A stretch of 64,000 nucleotides of DNA, taken from Chondrus crispus (taxonomy: Eukaryota > Rhodophyta > Florideophyceae > Gigartinales > Gigartinaceae). Numbering within the stretch: the stretch's first letter is position 1; each line of letters begins with the position of its first letter. The DNA is taken from contig NW_005178827.1 of the NCBI RefSeq assembly GCF_000350225.1, forward strand, positions 234,320 through 298,319, in the 5' to 3' direction. A model generated the notes under the pieces. The model did no database searches. It saw only the letters and a list, made by a program, of their open reading frames with translations, and was not told the DNA's origin. Both the position numbers and the translations under genes were made by a program. Shown piece after piece: positions 19,582-28,902 of the stretch.

Positions 19582-21327
19582 ATGTCTGCCCGCTATGCCT
19601 TTGCCAGCTCCTTCATCCTCCCCATCTTAAATCGCTCCCGCTCTGCCACCGCCCCAATTTTCTCACCGCGCCACCTGTCCTGTCGCCCGACTCCCTGCAC
19701 ATGGACTGCGACTGCCACAGGGCAGCCATCCGCCGCCCCGCCCTTCGCGAAGGACGCTCAGCCCGCCGCGCCGCGCCTCTTGCGGAAAGGCGACACGTTG
19801 GACTTGGTCATCGATAAGCTGGCATACGGCGGCGCCTCGGTCGCATACATCCCGCAATCCCCCGAGCGCGTCGAGGAGGACGTTGGTATGCCCGTATACG
19901 CCCCAAGAGGAGCGCATCCTGGCGAAATTGTGCGGTGCGCTGTCACCAAAGTCCGACGCCGCGGAAAGCTAAAGCTCGACCCTTCCATCACACATGCCAC
20001 GCCTGTTTCCACTAGGTCTTACGCAGAGGCCATTTTTGTAAAGCGTCTGGCAACATCACCACACGCTGTGGAATCGCCTTGCAAGCACTTTGGTAATTTC
20101 AAGCTCGGCGGAGGAGGGTGTGGAGGGTGCTCGTCTCTGCACGTTGCGTATCAGGAGCAGATCAGGCAGAAGCAAGCACAGATGAATAACGTTTATGCAA
20201 AAATTTGCCGGAAGTATGGCGTCAAAGTGTTACCCGTGCTTGAGTCTGAGCATGCGCTTCATTATCGGAACAAGATGGAGTTTTCCTTTGGGCGCCGCTG
20301 GTATGAGATAGGTGGGCAGCCGAATGAAATTTACATGAAAGGTCCTACCAACTATGAGTACACGGTGGGTTTGCATGCCCCACAGCGCTACGACAAGGTC
20401 GTGCAGATAGAAAGTTGCCCCATTCAACAGCCCATTGGCGATGAAATTTTGAACTATGTTCGGGAAAGAAGCCCCGCCTTACTTTTAGAGCCCTACGACA
20501 CCAAGAAAAAACTGGGCTACTTGCGGAATGTCGGGATCCGAACCTCGACAAACGCCAGAGGTGAAGTGGAGGTCATGGTCAATCTCGTCACCAGCCCTTG
20601 TGATGTGCCAGGAAGACTGGTGCCATTTGCCACTGAAATAACAGAAAAGTTTCCGTCTGTCGTGTGTGTGGTACAAAACATGAGCGGCGAGAAAGGGGGT
20701 CACGATATGGATGAGGGCCGCGAACGTTTACTGGCCGGCTCGAAAAAGTACATCGAGCAGGTGCTCGGTCGACTTGTTTTCCGTATATCTGCAAATTCCT
20801 TTTTCCAAACCAATCCAATGCAAGCCCAACTTCTATACAACGAAGTCCAGAAGGCGGCTAAACTGACTTCGGATGATACGGTGTTGGATCTATTTTGCGG
20901 GACAGGCACCATCGGTCTTTCTCTTGCAGCAAGTTCGAAACACGTTGTGGGGATTGATATTGTTGCTTCAGCTATTGAAGATGCTAATGAGAATGCCATG
21001 GCGAACAACATTGCAAACGTTACTTTCGAGCAGGGCAACTTGGACAAGGTGGATGCCGTACTGAAGGGTGCAGGTATACCGGACGCAAATGTTGTCGTTG
21101 TGGATCCCCCGCGGGCTGGGCTTCATCCGGGTCTCTTGAAATTCCTGGCACAATGCCAGGCGAAACGAATTGTTTATGTGAGTTGTAACCCTGTCAGCCA
21201 AGTGCGCGACCTTGAACTGCTAGAAGAAAAGGCAGAAGGCAGATTCCGAGTTTCAAGCATACAACCTGTGGATATGTTTCCAAACACACCACATGTCGAA
21301 AGCGTGGCAACACTTGAACGTGTCTGA
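19582..21327 (+). CDS. RNA (uracil-5-)-methyltransferase, RumA/TrmA family, with probable transit peptide
   Basis: 581 residues, no intron. Residues 1-65 are Ser/Ala/Arg-rich and poor in acidic residues, resembling an organelle transit peptide. A TRAM domain follows (LVIDKLAYGGASVAYI, about 70-135). A cysteine cluster at C167, C180 and C183, plus a later Cys in ESCPIQQP, fits the Fe-S site of RlmD-type enzymes. The SAM-binding motif is TVLDLFCGTGTIGL. The motif VVVDPPRAGLHPGLL and the catalytic Cys in IVYVSCNPVSQVRDL complete the class. The enzyme adds a methyl group to C5 of a uridine in rRNA or tRNA; which RNA cannot be told. Plastid or mitochondrial location is inferred from the N terminus and the bacterial look of the enzyme. 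Confidence 0.93.
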   Translation: MSARYAFASSFILPILNRSRSATAPIFSPRHLSCRPTPCTWTATATGQPSAAPPFAKDAQPAAPRLLRKGDTLDLVIDKLAYGGASVAYIPQSPERVEEDVGMPVYAPRGAHPGEIVRCAVTKVRRRGKLKLDPSITHATPVSTRSYAEAIFVKRLATSPHAVESPCKHFGNFKLGGGGCGGCSSLHVAYQEQIRQKQAQMNNVYAKICRKYGVKVLPVLESEHALHYRNKMEFSFGRRWYEIGGQPNEIYMKGPTNYEYTVGLHAPQRYDKVVQIESCPIQQPIGDEILNYVRERSPALLLEPYDTKKKLGYLRNVGIRTSTNARGEVEVMVNLVTSPCDVPGRLVPFATEITEKFPSVVCVVQNMSGEKGGHDMDEGRERLLAGSKKYIEQVLGRLVFRISANSFFQTNPMQAQLLYNEVQKAAKLTSDDTVLDLFCGTGTIGLSLAASSKHVVGIDIVASAIEDANENAMANNIANVTFEQGNLDKVDAVLKGAGIPDANVVVVDPPRAGLHPGLLKFLAQCQAKRIVYVSCNPVSQVRDLELLEEKAEGRFRVSSIQPVDMFPNTPHVESVATLERV

Positions 21328-21590
21328 CAGAGAATTACTGGAATGAGAATTTTGGCCTCAAGAATGTGGTTCGACTCAACTGGCAGGTTTCAGACCCTTT
21401 CACTTCATCGTTATTGCAACGGCATTAAGGACAAGCTAGATACAAGGAACCGACGATACGGCGAGAGAGCACACTCTCTCTATGTACAGAGGTTGTCCTG
21501 TTGTAATGGCCGCATATTGTGTTGCCTCCGCACAGGCGAAGGATCTCAAACGCGAAAAAGAACTGAACATCACTATCCGCAGGACGTCGT

Positions 21591-23000
21591 CTACCAGAGC
21601 CACTTCGACAAGCTTGTGGTAGATCTCGATGGATGTTGTTCTCGTTGTCTTCTTTTCCGCTTTTCTGGTCGAAGGCAGAAAAGGTTCATGGATCGAAACG
21701 GAATCCCCGAATGATTGCCACCCAGATTGGGGCGTAGTAGGCCTGTGTCTGAGTCTTGAGTAAGGGTTCTATAGAGGTAGAAGCCAAATTTGCGCAAGGC
21801 CACATTCTGGAGGGCACCATCGACGGGCGCTATGAAACATTTTCGAGAAGTGCTCAAAAAGTGGCTTGCTGTCCTGACGTCCGAGTCGTCGACGATATTG
21901 GAGCCCTTCGGGCGTGTTGTGGATTTGACGAGAACCCAGACGCAGGTGAGATTCAAGTAGTCGAGCATCTCCATATCGGTCCTGACGATAGATTCGAATG
22001 ATGAAATGTTGAAGTAATCTGCACACAAGACGACAAGCTTTGGAGACTGTCTTTGGACTCTCATAATAAGCTCCGGTCCGATAGAAAACATGGGACACTC
22101 GATTAGTACGATTCGAAAGAGTTTCCCATTTATATACAGGGTAGATTTGGATCTGGAAGCGATATCAGCCCCATCGACAGGAGGGAATGTAGCGAGGAGG
22201 CGTTGTGCTAAAGGCATCAAGATTTTTCTGGAATGTCCGATGAGCGCGATATTATGTGGCACTCGACCTGTGAGAATTGGAGATGAAGTTTGTGCAGCTG
22301 GTCGTCGAGAGTTGGAAGCGTCTTGCGTAGAAGTGTTGGTCGCCGAATGGGGGCGGGTGTGAGGGGGCGGGGAGAAGAGGCTGGGATGTGCTGATCCTGT
22401 TTGTCGAATGTGTCGAAACGCGATGTGGTGCTCTCTGGGGAGCGACCTGACGGATGATTGGGCCTGGGTAGCGACGCTAATCGATGACATGGAGGTGGTC
22501 CGCGAGTGAATAGACGCTGTGTCGTCATCTCGCGGCCCGACAAGGGAAGGCATGCTTCGGCGCGTGCGGAGGCTTCTCGGAAGTTCGGCAAGGACAGGTT
22601 CATGGACACCTGTGTGGTGCGTCGATGTGGATGAGCGTGAGGGATTGGGTCTGTCTGGGAGGAGACTTGGGGTGACGAGGGCAAGCGGGAGGGGGAGTCC
22701 GGTTGATAAGAATGTGATGGACGTGACTGTCGTTCGACAGACGGGGCAGACTTTCAGCTGGGAACGACGGAAGCATGTGAGGCAACAATGAGTGTGTTGA
22801 CATGGTGCGAGAGTGATGTCCTTGTCGGTGTCCATGCAGACGACGCATACTGAGGACGAGGGGGGAGAAGAAGGGGCTGGTCTGAGAGGGTGGAGCGAAG
22901 GATCGAGTGGGTTAAGAGGGCTTGGTTTCACGCAAGGAGATGAAGGGGTGCTGTTTTCGTTACTCGTGTTCATCGGGTGAGAAGTTTGGGCTTCGGACAT
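21591..23000 (-). CDS. RING-finger protein with a C-terminal Ras-like pseudo-GTPase domain
   Basis: 469 residues, no intron. After a Ser/Pro-rich N terminus comes a RING of C3HC4 spacing (C52, C55, C67, H69, C73, C76, C85, C88; CVVCMDTDKD to VCPVCRTT), suggesting ubiquitin-ligase activity. Residues 93-248 are Ser/Thr-rich and look disordered. Residues 250-415 follow the strand and helix order of a Ras-like G domain: NIALIGHSRKILMP where the P-loop should be, TLYINGKLFRIVLIECPMF at the switch II strand, LVVLCADYFNISSFESI, LTCVWVLVKSTTRP at the NKxD site, and FIAPVDGALQNVALRK at the SAK site. None of the nucleotide-binding motifs is kept. The fold assignment is my inference. The gene converges on the methyltransferase gene, 263 bp apart. 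Confidence 0.75.
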   Translation of the reverse strand: MSEAQTSHPMNTSNENSTPSSPCVKPSPLNPLDPSLHPLRPAPSSPPSSSVCVVCMDTDKDITLAPCQHTHCCLTCFRRSQLKVCPVCRTTVTSITFLSTGLPLPLALVTPSLLPDRPNPSRSSTSTHHTGVHEPVLAELPRSLRTRRSMPSLVGPRDDDTASIHSRTTSMSSISVATQAQSSVRSLPREHHIAFRHIRQTGSAHPSLFSPPPHTRPHSATNTSTQDASNSRRPAAQTSSPILTGRVPHNIALIGHSRKILMPLAQRLLATFPPVDGADIASRSKSTLYINGKLFRIVLIECPMFSIGPELIMRVQRQSPKLVVLCADYFNISSFESIVRTDMEMLDYLNLTCVWVLVKSTTRPKGSNIVDDSDVRTASHFLSTSRKCFIAPVDGALQNVALRKFGFYLYRTLTQDSDTGLLRPNLGGNHSGIPFRSMNLFCLRPEKRKRRQREQHPSRSTTSLSKWLW

Positions 23001-24284
23001 GTTGAGGATTTTTAAGGGAATCGTAATGAACGCATGTCAAACACGGCATTCAAGAACCGAAAGGCACGGTGAGGACGTAGACGATAGGAAGGAGGAAAGA
23101 TTTTGAGTAGAAGAAGGATGACTTGGAAGAAAATGCGGGGTGGTCGTTGTTAGGTTGGCGCACGAGATGGGGGCGCCTAGCTTGTAGATGGCGCCATGTG
23201 CACTGCGAAAGGTGCCCTTCAAAGAGTACCGTCAGGGGAATCGGGCGATTGGTGGTTAGTCAGAAGGGGAGATGGGGAGAGGAAGCTGAATTGGAACTTT
23301 CTCTCCCTCTGTGCGATGCCCTTATTTTTTTCGAAGAAAAAGATACAAGGGCACTGTCCATGCAGTCATGCCCCATTTTCCCATTTTCTTTGCAGGTGCG
23401 CTCGACCTGGAGGCAGCCCCTCGACCGCGGGAGAGCGGAAGGCCGGATTTTGCTTAAATTTCGTACCGCCACGTTGCCTCGCCTTCCTCGCAGCAAGCGA
23501 ACGTACAGTAGCACGCGCCTCCGCATTTAAATTTGAATTTTCTGTTTTTTTTTGTTTTTTTGCATTGCTGTTTTTAGAAGGCCAGCCACTCACATTCTCA
23601 TTCTGTCCCATGCGCCGTGCAGAGGAGTCCTGCACAAGTGCCTTGGAGGTCTGCACCAACGGGATCTCGGGAAAAGGAATGGCACAGGTGTAAGTGTGCT
23701 ATGATGTATTTTTGAGAATTCGCCCTGCGAATTCGCCCTGCGGTGGTGTACTGTAAATTACTGTGGTTTTAGGTCCGAGCCCTCGCCACCCACTACTGTA
23801 CACGGTTCCACGACGCACACGTTTTACAACGTATCCACGACTTCCACGACGGACCCGTGGCCCATGGCGTCATTTTTGGGATCAACATCTGGTGAAGTGG
23901 GCCTTGGAAACTCTTTCTCGTGGAGGCGCCATGCAGCGATTGTGATGTGAATTTACTGTACTGTACCATGCCGGCGGGGGGCATTGGATGGCAGAGGAGC
24001 CGTCCCGCCAGCAAGGCGACCAGGCTAGTGCGGGAAGCAAGTTTGTGCGTTTGCATCGCCGCCGTGACGTAAGATCAAACCTGAATTTGCGCAAGGGTTC
24101 ACCGTAACATTACTTCTTTGACTTGATCGCCGGCTGCTCCGCGCCCGCGGACCAATCACAGAACAACTGCTGCTCTAGAGACATCAGCGTCGCGGAACAG
24201 ATTGTCGCCGCGAGAAACCCCGGCAGCCAACTCATGTCACGCTTCCGTTTCCGACCTTAGACCACCATCGTCATGTCCAATGTG
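23001..24284. other. Intergenic stretch upstream of the GST and RING genes
   Basis: No supported gene. Open frames here are short and of improbable composition. It holds a 13-bp tandem repeat (GAATTCGCCCTGC twice, 23716-23741), a T-rich run near 23545, and a CCAAT pentamer at 24152-24156 about 330 bp before the GST start. It must contain the promoters of the divergent RING (start 23000) and GST (start 24481) genes. Confidence 0.5.
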
Positions 24285-24346
24285 AAAGCGGGGATGAAAT
24301 CGAACATCAATGTTCGAACATCAATGTTCAATTTCATCCCCGCTTT
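24285..24346. repeat. Perfect 16-bp foldback with repeated spacer
   Basis: AAAGCGGGGATGAAAT (24285-24300) is exactly mirrored by ATTTCATCCCCGCTTT (24331-24346). The 30-base spacer is two copies of GAACATCAATGTTC plus two bases. It lies 135-196 bp upstream of the GST start codon, close to the TATA-like site, so it could be an operator-like or cruciform-forming element, or the remains of a small foldback transposon. Confidence 0.85.
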
Positions 24347-24386
24347 ATGTCTACGTGCTCTTCCGCTGCGCTGTAGCGCAATGCCC

Positions 24387-24393
24387 ATATAAA
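24387..24393 (+). promoter_or_regulatory. TATA-like box of the GST gene
   Basis: ATATAAA lies 88 bp upstream of the ATG at 24481, at a sensible distance for a core promoter with a short 5' leader. Confidence 0.5.
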
Positions 24394-24480
24394 CGCGCCT
24401 TCCTCATCGCACCCCGCTATCGCTTCATCTCTCTTGCGCGCATTCCACCTATCCCACCTACCACACAACTCGCCTTCACA

Positions 24481-25173
24481 ATGGCTTCGTCCACCCTCCT
24501 CACCGAGTACGCCGTGACGCTATACGAAATGACTATCACGCGTTCGCTCCGCGTCAAATGGCTCGCCGCCGAGCTCGGCATCCTCGACGACATAACGTTG
24601 CGCCCAGTTGCCCTCCTGAACCGCGAGCAGTACCAGGCCCCCTTCAAGGCGCTCAACCCCATGTCCGCCGTCCCCTTGCTCTGTCTGACGCACAAAGAGA
24701 CGAAGGAGGATACGCTTGTCACCGAAAGCGCTGCCATCTGCCACTTGCTGACCGATCAGATCCCCACCGGCTCTGATTTCAAACCGCCCGCGACAGACAT
24801 CCCAGCCTACGCGGCGTACCACCGCTGGATCGCCTTCGCGGCAGCCTCCATGGACTCAATTTTGTGGCAGATCCGCCTGAACGAGCAGCTGCTGCCCGAG
24901 AAAATGCGTAGTGCGACGGCCGCTAAGGTGGCTAGAAACACCTTCTTGAAGAAAGTTGTGCCGACGCTGGAACAGGTGTTCGAGGGAGGCGCAGAGTTCG
25001 TGTGCGAGCCGCACTGGGCCGGGTTTTCGACTGCCGATATTATGGTCGGGTATGCATGCCGTTGGTCAATGTGGTATGGGTTGTTGGACGACTCGCCAGT
25101 CCTGCTGGCTTATGTAGAGAGGGTTATGGCGAGGAAGCAGTTTAAGAGGGTGTTTGGCGACGGAAAGTTGTGA
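24481..25173 (+). CDS. Glutathione S-transferase-like protein
   Basis: 230 residues, no intron. The frame is open upstream to 24310, but the ATG at 24481 (CACAATGGCT context) places the start just before the thioredoxin-like fold and 88 bp after a TATA-like box. N-terminal domain: YEMTITRSLRVKWLAAELG (the S/T-x-x-S-x-R-V helix of GSTs), NPMSAVPLL with the cis-Pro position, and ESAAICHLL, the E-S/T glutathione gamma-glutamyl contact. The helical C-terminal domain includes the FSTADIMVGYACRW segment (N-capping S/T-x-x-D). Such enzymes conjugate glutathione to electrophiles in the cytosol; class and substrate cannot be assigned. Confidence 0.88.
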   Translation: MASSTLLTEYAVTLYEMTITRSLRVKWLAAELGILDDITLRPVALLNREQYQAPFKALNPMSAVPLLCLTHKETKEDTLVTESAAICHLLTDQIPTGSDFKPPATDIPAYAAYHRWIAFAAASMDSILWQIRLNEQLLPEKMRSATAAKVARNTFLKKVVPTLEQVFEGGAEFVCEPHWAGFSTADIMVGYACRWSMWYGLLDDSPVLLAYVERVMARKQFKRVFGDGKL

Positions 25174-25513
25174 AGTGGGAGTGGTTGTAATTGCAGAATG
25201 TGCACCATGTGGAGAGTTGGGCTGTTGTGAATACCGCAGCAGTTTCAATGGGAGCGACAACTAGAGCTCAGACTTTTCTAAGGGCAGCGGAGCGACTTCA
25301 CGTGTATGAAGTATTCTGTTGAGATGGGGAATGGGGAACGGGAAAGCGCTGCTTTGGTACAGAGTAAAGTCTCGATATGAACCGAAATGTGGCGCGAGTG
25401 TTCGCCTTACCGAGCCAGTTCATATGAACTGTGAATGACTTTATTTTTCCAGAGAAAATTTCTTACGTGCCCCTTTTATTTGGGAATTTTTGTTACGTGC
25501 CCCCTTCTTCACC

Positions 25514-25723
25514 TCACCCCCGAACGATTTTCCGGTAGAGGTACACAGTGTCTGGGGCTTCGCAAGTCGTAGTGTAGTGCCCAACTTGACCACAAGCAGA
25601 GCAACGCGACTTTCGTTGAGGCGCTGCGACCCCCTGTTTCCGCCGTTTCTTCGGCCGACCTGCCTGACTCGGAACTCTCCACGCGCTCATCTGTCTGGCA
25701 ATAGGCAGAATCTGCAAATCCAC
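25514..25723 (-). pseudogene. MULE transposase C-terminal zinc-knuckle fragment
   Basis: The frame carries GRPKKRRKQG and then CSACGQVGHYTTTC, a CCHC zinc knuckle found at the C-terminal end of many MULE transposases. It lies about 150 bp beyond the N-terminal fragment in the same element and strand, supporting an internal deletion. Confidence 0.65.
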
Positions 25724-25878
25724 GTTAATGTTTACTTGAGAGGCAAGGGCAGCAGCAGCAACATACTGGCGTTCAAGTGTTGCATGATGAAAAACAGTCG
25801 ATGCTCAATTTGTGTCCAGCTGATTCCAGTGTGCAGCCTCTGGGACGTTGGCATGCTGCTCGCGTAGATTATCAAACA

Positions 25879-26157
25879 CTAGCACACGGCTAGGGGCTTG
25901 CGCTTTCGTTTCCCCTTTATTGCGTCGCAGGAGTGAGCGAGATTGAGTTTTCCCACTCTCCACAAGCCGTTGTTTGCCCTGCGGTCTGGTTGAGCGTTGA
26001 CAATGTATGAGCACTCCTGGGAGGGGCACTTTACACGCAGGCGCCCGGGGTCTGACTTTTTTACCTTGTGAGATCGGCCCACGGTGGCGCACAGGGCTAA
26101 GGATGCCATCAAGATGCTGTGCTTGTCAGGGAACGTGCTCCCTTTGATCAAACTCAT
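25879..26157 (-). pseudogene. MULE transposase N-terminal zinc-finger fragment
   Basis: 92 codons from an ATG at 26157. The motif KVKKSDPGRLRVKCPSQECS, then WRVGKLNLAHSCD, is the C-x4-C ... H-x-C DNA-binding domain found at the front of Mutator-like transposases. A stop follows KPLAVC at 25879; the expected core domain is absent. The transposase gene therefore lost its middle, and what remains cannot catalyse transposition. Confidence 0.7.
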
Positions 26158-26817
26158 TCCGACGACGCCCTCTTCACCTTTTCATCACTCTAGCGCCCCC
26201 AAGGGAAGGGGCTTATATAAAGGGGCTTATAAAAGGGGCACGTAACAAAAATCCCCAAATAAAAGGGAGCACGTAAGAAATTTTCTCATTTTTCTAACTT
26301 TCAGGGGGAGCCGATGCTATCCCACAGGACGGGCGTTTAAGAGTCACATTTGGGTGGGACATGATAAGGCCGAGCCGTGATAAGGCATACGGGCGATGGT
26401 AGCCGAGGCTACACTGGACCATATCGTGTCGCTAAGGCGCTGGGAGAGACGGGACTTGGCAGTTCCAAATAAAGTCCCAGTGCGAGTCGCGATCTGACGA
26501 GCAAGAGAGTCAAGTACGGATGTGGTGCGGGCACTTGGGGCGCCAAGAGTGTCAAATGCAAGAGGACGAATTTCTAATCAAGGGGAGGTAGATCAGCGTT
26601 GTCCTCCAGATGCAGTGCAGCGCGCATAGTTCGAACTGTGAACAGTGGCGGAACTGCTCATGTACACGTGTAGCCGTGGTACAGGTACAGGGTACAGCAT
26701 ACCTTGGTCAAATGACCCTGTGTGTCGACGGGCGACGTCGACGGGCCCATTCGGACATTCAGAACTCTTCCCGTTGTGAATCGGCCTTCCCTCTATTTTC
26801 ATTCTGCCTAATTAAGC

Positions 26818-27048
26818 ATGGAGAACATCCATGTAGCTGTGTCTCGTGCGACATCAGCTGCGCTTGATGCAGCCGAGCAAGCGCACGCTGCTGCGCAAGC
26901 AGCAGCACTGCACCCAACAAGCAACCCCAAGAAACCGATGCAGGTCGCCCTATCTGATAGGCAGAAGGCTCTGAAATTGCTGGGATTTCAAGGCGATGGT
27001 ACCTGGAATCTGAAGCAAAGACGTATTGATAGCTTCTGTCGTCGCTGA
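26818..27048 (+). CDS. Small hypothetical ORF, unrecognised
   Basis: 76 residues: an Ala/His-rich helical N-terminal half (AALDAAEQAHAAAQAAAL) and a basic C terminus (RQKALKLLGFQGDGTWNLKQ, then RIDSFCRR). I recognise no family. The RIDSF ending vaguely recalls the DSFF tail of Tigger transposases, so it may be a transposon fragment. The flanking 26297-26817 and 27049-27974 hold no gene I can support. Confidence 0.25.
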   Translation: MENIHVAVSRATSAALDAAEQAHAAAQAAALHPTSNPKKPMQVALSDRQKALKLLGFQGDGTWNLKQRRIDSFCRR

Positions 27049-27974
27049 TGGTTAGTTTCTAGTGTGCTTTTAGGCCCCGACAAAGTGAATTCTAGTTTTT
27101 TTCATGCTTCTTATGTTCATTATATCGCGTAATTCATTCTATCGAGTCTGGTTCACCTCACAAATACCAAACTGTCGTTTCTGGGCCAAAAAGCGGGGTG
27201 GCGCCTCCCTCACAGCCTTTCGGTCCACTGCACCGAGACAGTTCATCCTATCAGGTACACAGCTTATCGAGACTTTACTCTGGACACAGTTTTCAAGCAT
27301 TGCTTCAGTGGTGATATTTTGAGAGATTGTTCATAACGGATCGAGACGTATACAGTAAACAATAATTATGCGGACAAGTTGCGTACACCTTAATGTGTAT
27401 CTTTGCATGACGATTCATCTGCGCACCGTCGCTGGGTGTATAGCACAGGGTTAGAGCGGGATACTCTCGTGTTTTAATTTTTTTAATTTTTGGACACAGC
27501 ACGGCGGGGATGGGGCGGAAGGTTTGTAGAGAGGTACATGGGGTAATTTCAGCGAATGTTTCGAAGCAATGGATGTGGATTGAGCAGAGTTGGGTGGCGG
27601 GAGGTGTAGATATTGAGATGAAAAGGCGAGTGGGGTGAGCACCAGTGCAATTCTCAAATGTCGGCCACAAACGGGATATGGACCTTTCGGATTGGATCTG
27701 TAGGGTTTCGATCCGGGTGTTCGATCCAGAGTCGGATCTCCCCCGTAGTCTGACAGTTAGCCATGCGTTGGCGTTCTTCTCGGGCATTGCCGATGTCCGA
27801 TATTGATGCCAGCTGCCGGCAGCAATGGACATGTGGAAGATGATGTTTGCCTGTTGAAAAAACGAATACTTGTAATCGAGCTAAAGGGGGGAATATGCGC
27901 TGGAATTCTAGCAATTGCGAAACCGCCACCATTTGGAAAAACAGCTTGTCTGGTGCAGGGAAAGGGGCCATGTG

Positions 27975-28043
27975 TGGTGGACCGGCATTGGGAAAGGCGG
28001 ATGGGAGATGGTGGACCGGCATTTGGGAAAGGCGGATGGGAGA
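27975..28043 (+). repeat. Two tandem copies of a 34/35-bp unit
   Basis: The unit TGGTGGACCGGCATTGGGAA... occurs at 27975-28008 and 28009-28043, differing by one added T. A short hairpin (AGATTGTC ... GACAATCT) follows at about 28048-28076. Confidence 0.85.
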
Positions 28044-28902
28044 TTTCGAGATTGTCTTTGAGGCAGAGAGACAATCTCTGGAGGCTGGAAATTTGATGGA
28101 GGCGGTTTACATCGGCCTAAGCGGCATGGAGACAGCGTTCATGCACATCCAAAAGTGGGGCAACAGGGATTAAATTTTTGCATGTCATGCTCGAAGCGGC
28201 AGGCCCGCGGACCAACAAGTTGCGTGCTCACACAGTTTCCCCGGACAAGCGGTGCAAGCGGTGCCCGAAATTTTGCGGTTTATTGCATGTGCGAGGGCAT
28301 CTTGTCGCCGGTGGCGGAGATTTCCGCCTCGCACGCACATTTCTCCCTCGCTGTCGAGTGCCCCGGTTGGCATTCACACTCGTCCTGGCCGAACCGACGC
28401 TCTCAGCGCCGCCGCCCTATCCCATCCGACACGAAATATTTATCCACTAAACAGCACATCTCCTGCCGCTTCCCCCCTCCCCGCCTCTATTCATGCAAAG
28501 CCTCCTCCCACACCCTGTTCGTTTCACGCCTGCTGCCAGGAACAACCACCCCGCTTCCCACTCGAACCGTCACCCTCGTCCGCCCCCCATCCCAAACCAA
28601 CTCGTTCCACACGTCGTACTACCCAACTACCGAAATCCTTCCTGCCGCTTCTTCGCACTACGAACTGGCCCTAGTCTGTCCTCCTCTCGGCGATCCCCCC
28701 GCCTCTCCTACCCTTGCGCCCACGTCGCTCTCATTTCCATTCACGCCCGCCTTGTTTACTACGCACAGGCGCTCTCAAGAAAACTACTGCCGACCGCTAA
28801 GAGTTCAGCGCCACGGTTCCGCCCTAAACGCCGCCCTCCGAGCCCCCGAACGACAAGCCCTACTCCTCCCTTGTTTCTGCCAACCGCAACCACCACTACG
28901 TC

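Larger units (their letters stand above)
25452..26287 (-). mobile_element. Internally deleted Mutator-like (MULE) transposon
   Basis: 836 bp with inverted ends of about 45 bp (GAGAAAATTTCTTACGTGC at 26287 inward; GAGAAAATTTCTTACGTGC at 25452 inward). It is flanked by a near-perfect 9-bp target duplication: ATTTTTCCA (25443-25451) and ATTTTTCTA (26288-26296), the size typical of MULEs. Inside are a MULE N-terminal zinc-finger piece and a C-terminal zinc knuckle, but no transposase core, so this is a non-autonomous deletion derivative. Confidence 0.85.

Noticed and set aside
23716..23741. Tandem GAATTCGCCCTGC, recalling a cloning-vector junction
   Set aside because: Differs from the common vector sequence after GAATTCGCCCT and lies in otherwise ordinary genomic context; a short natural repeat is simpler.
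27305..28022. Minus-strand frames of 175 and 122 codons
   Set aside because: No recognisable domain; a spliced gene ending in IRKVHIPFVADI cannot be excluded but could not be assembled.
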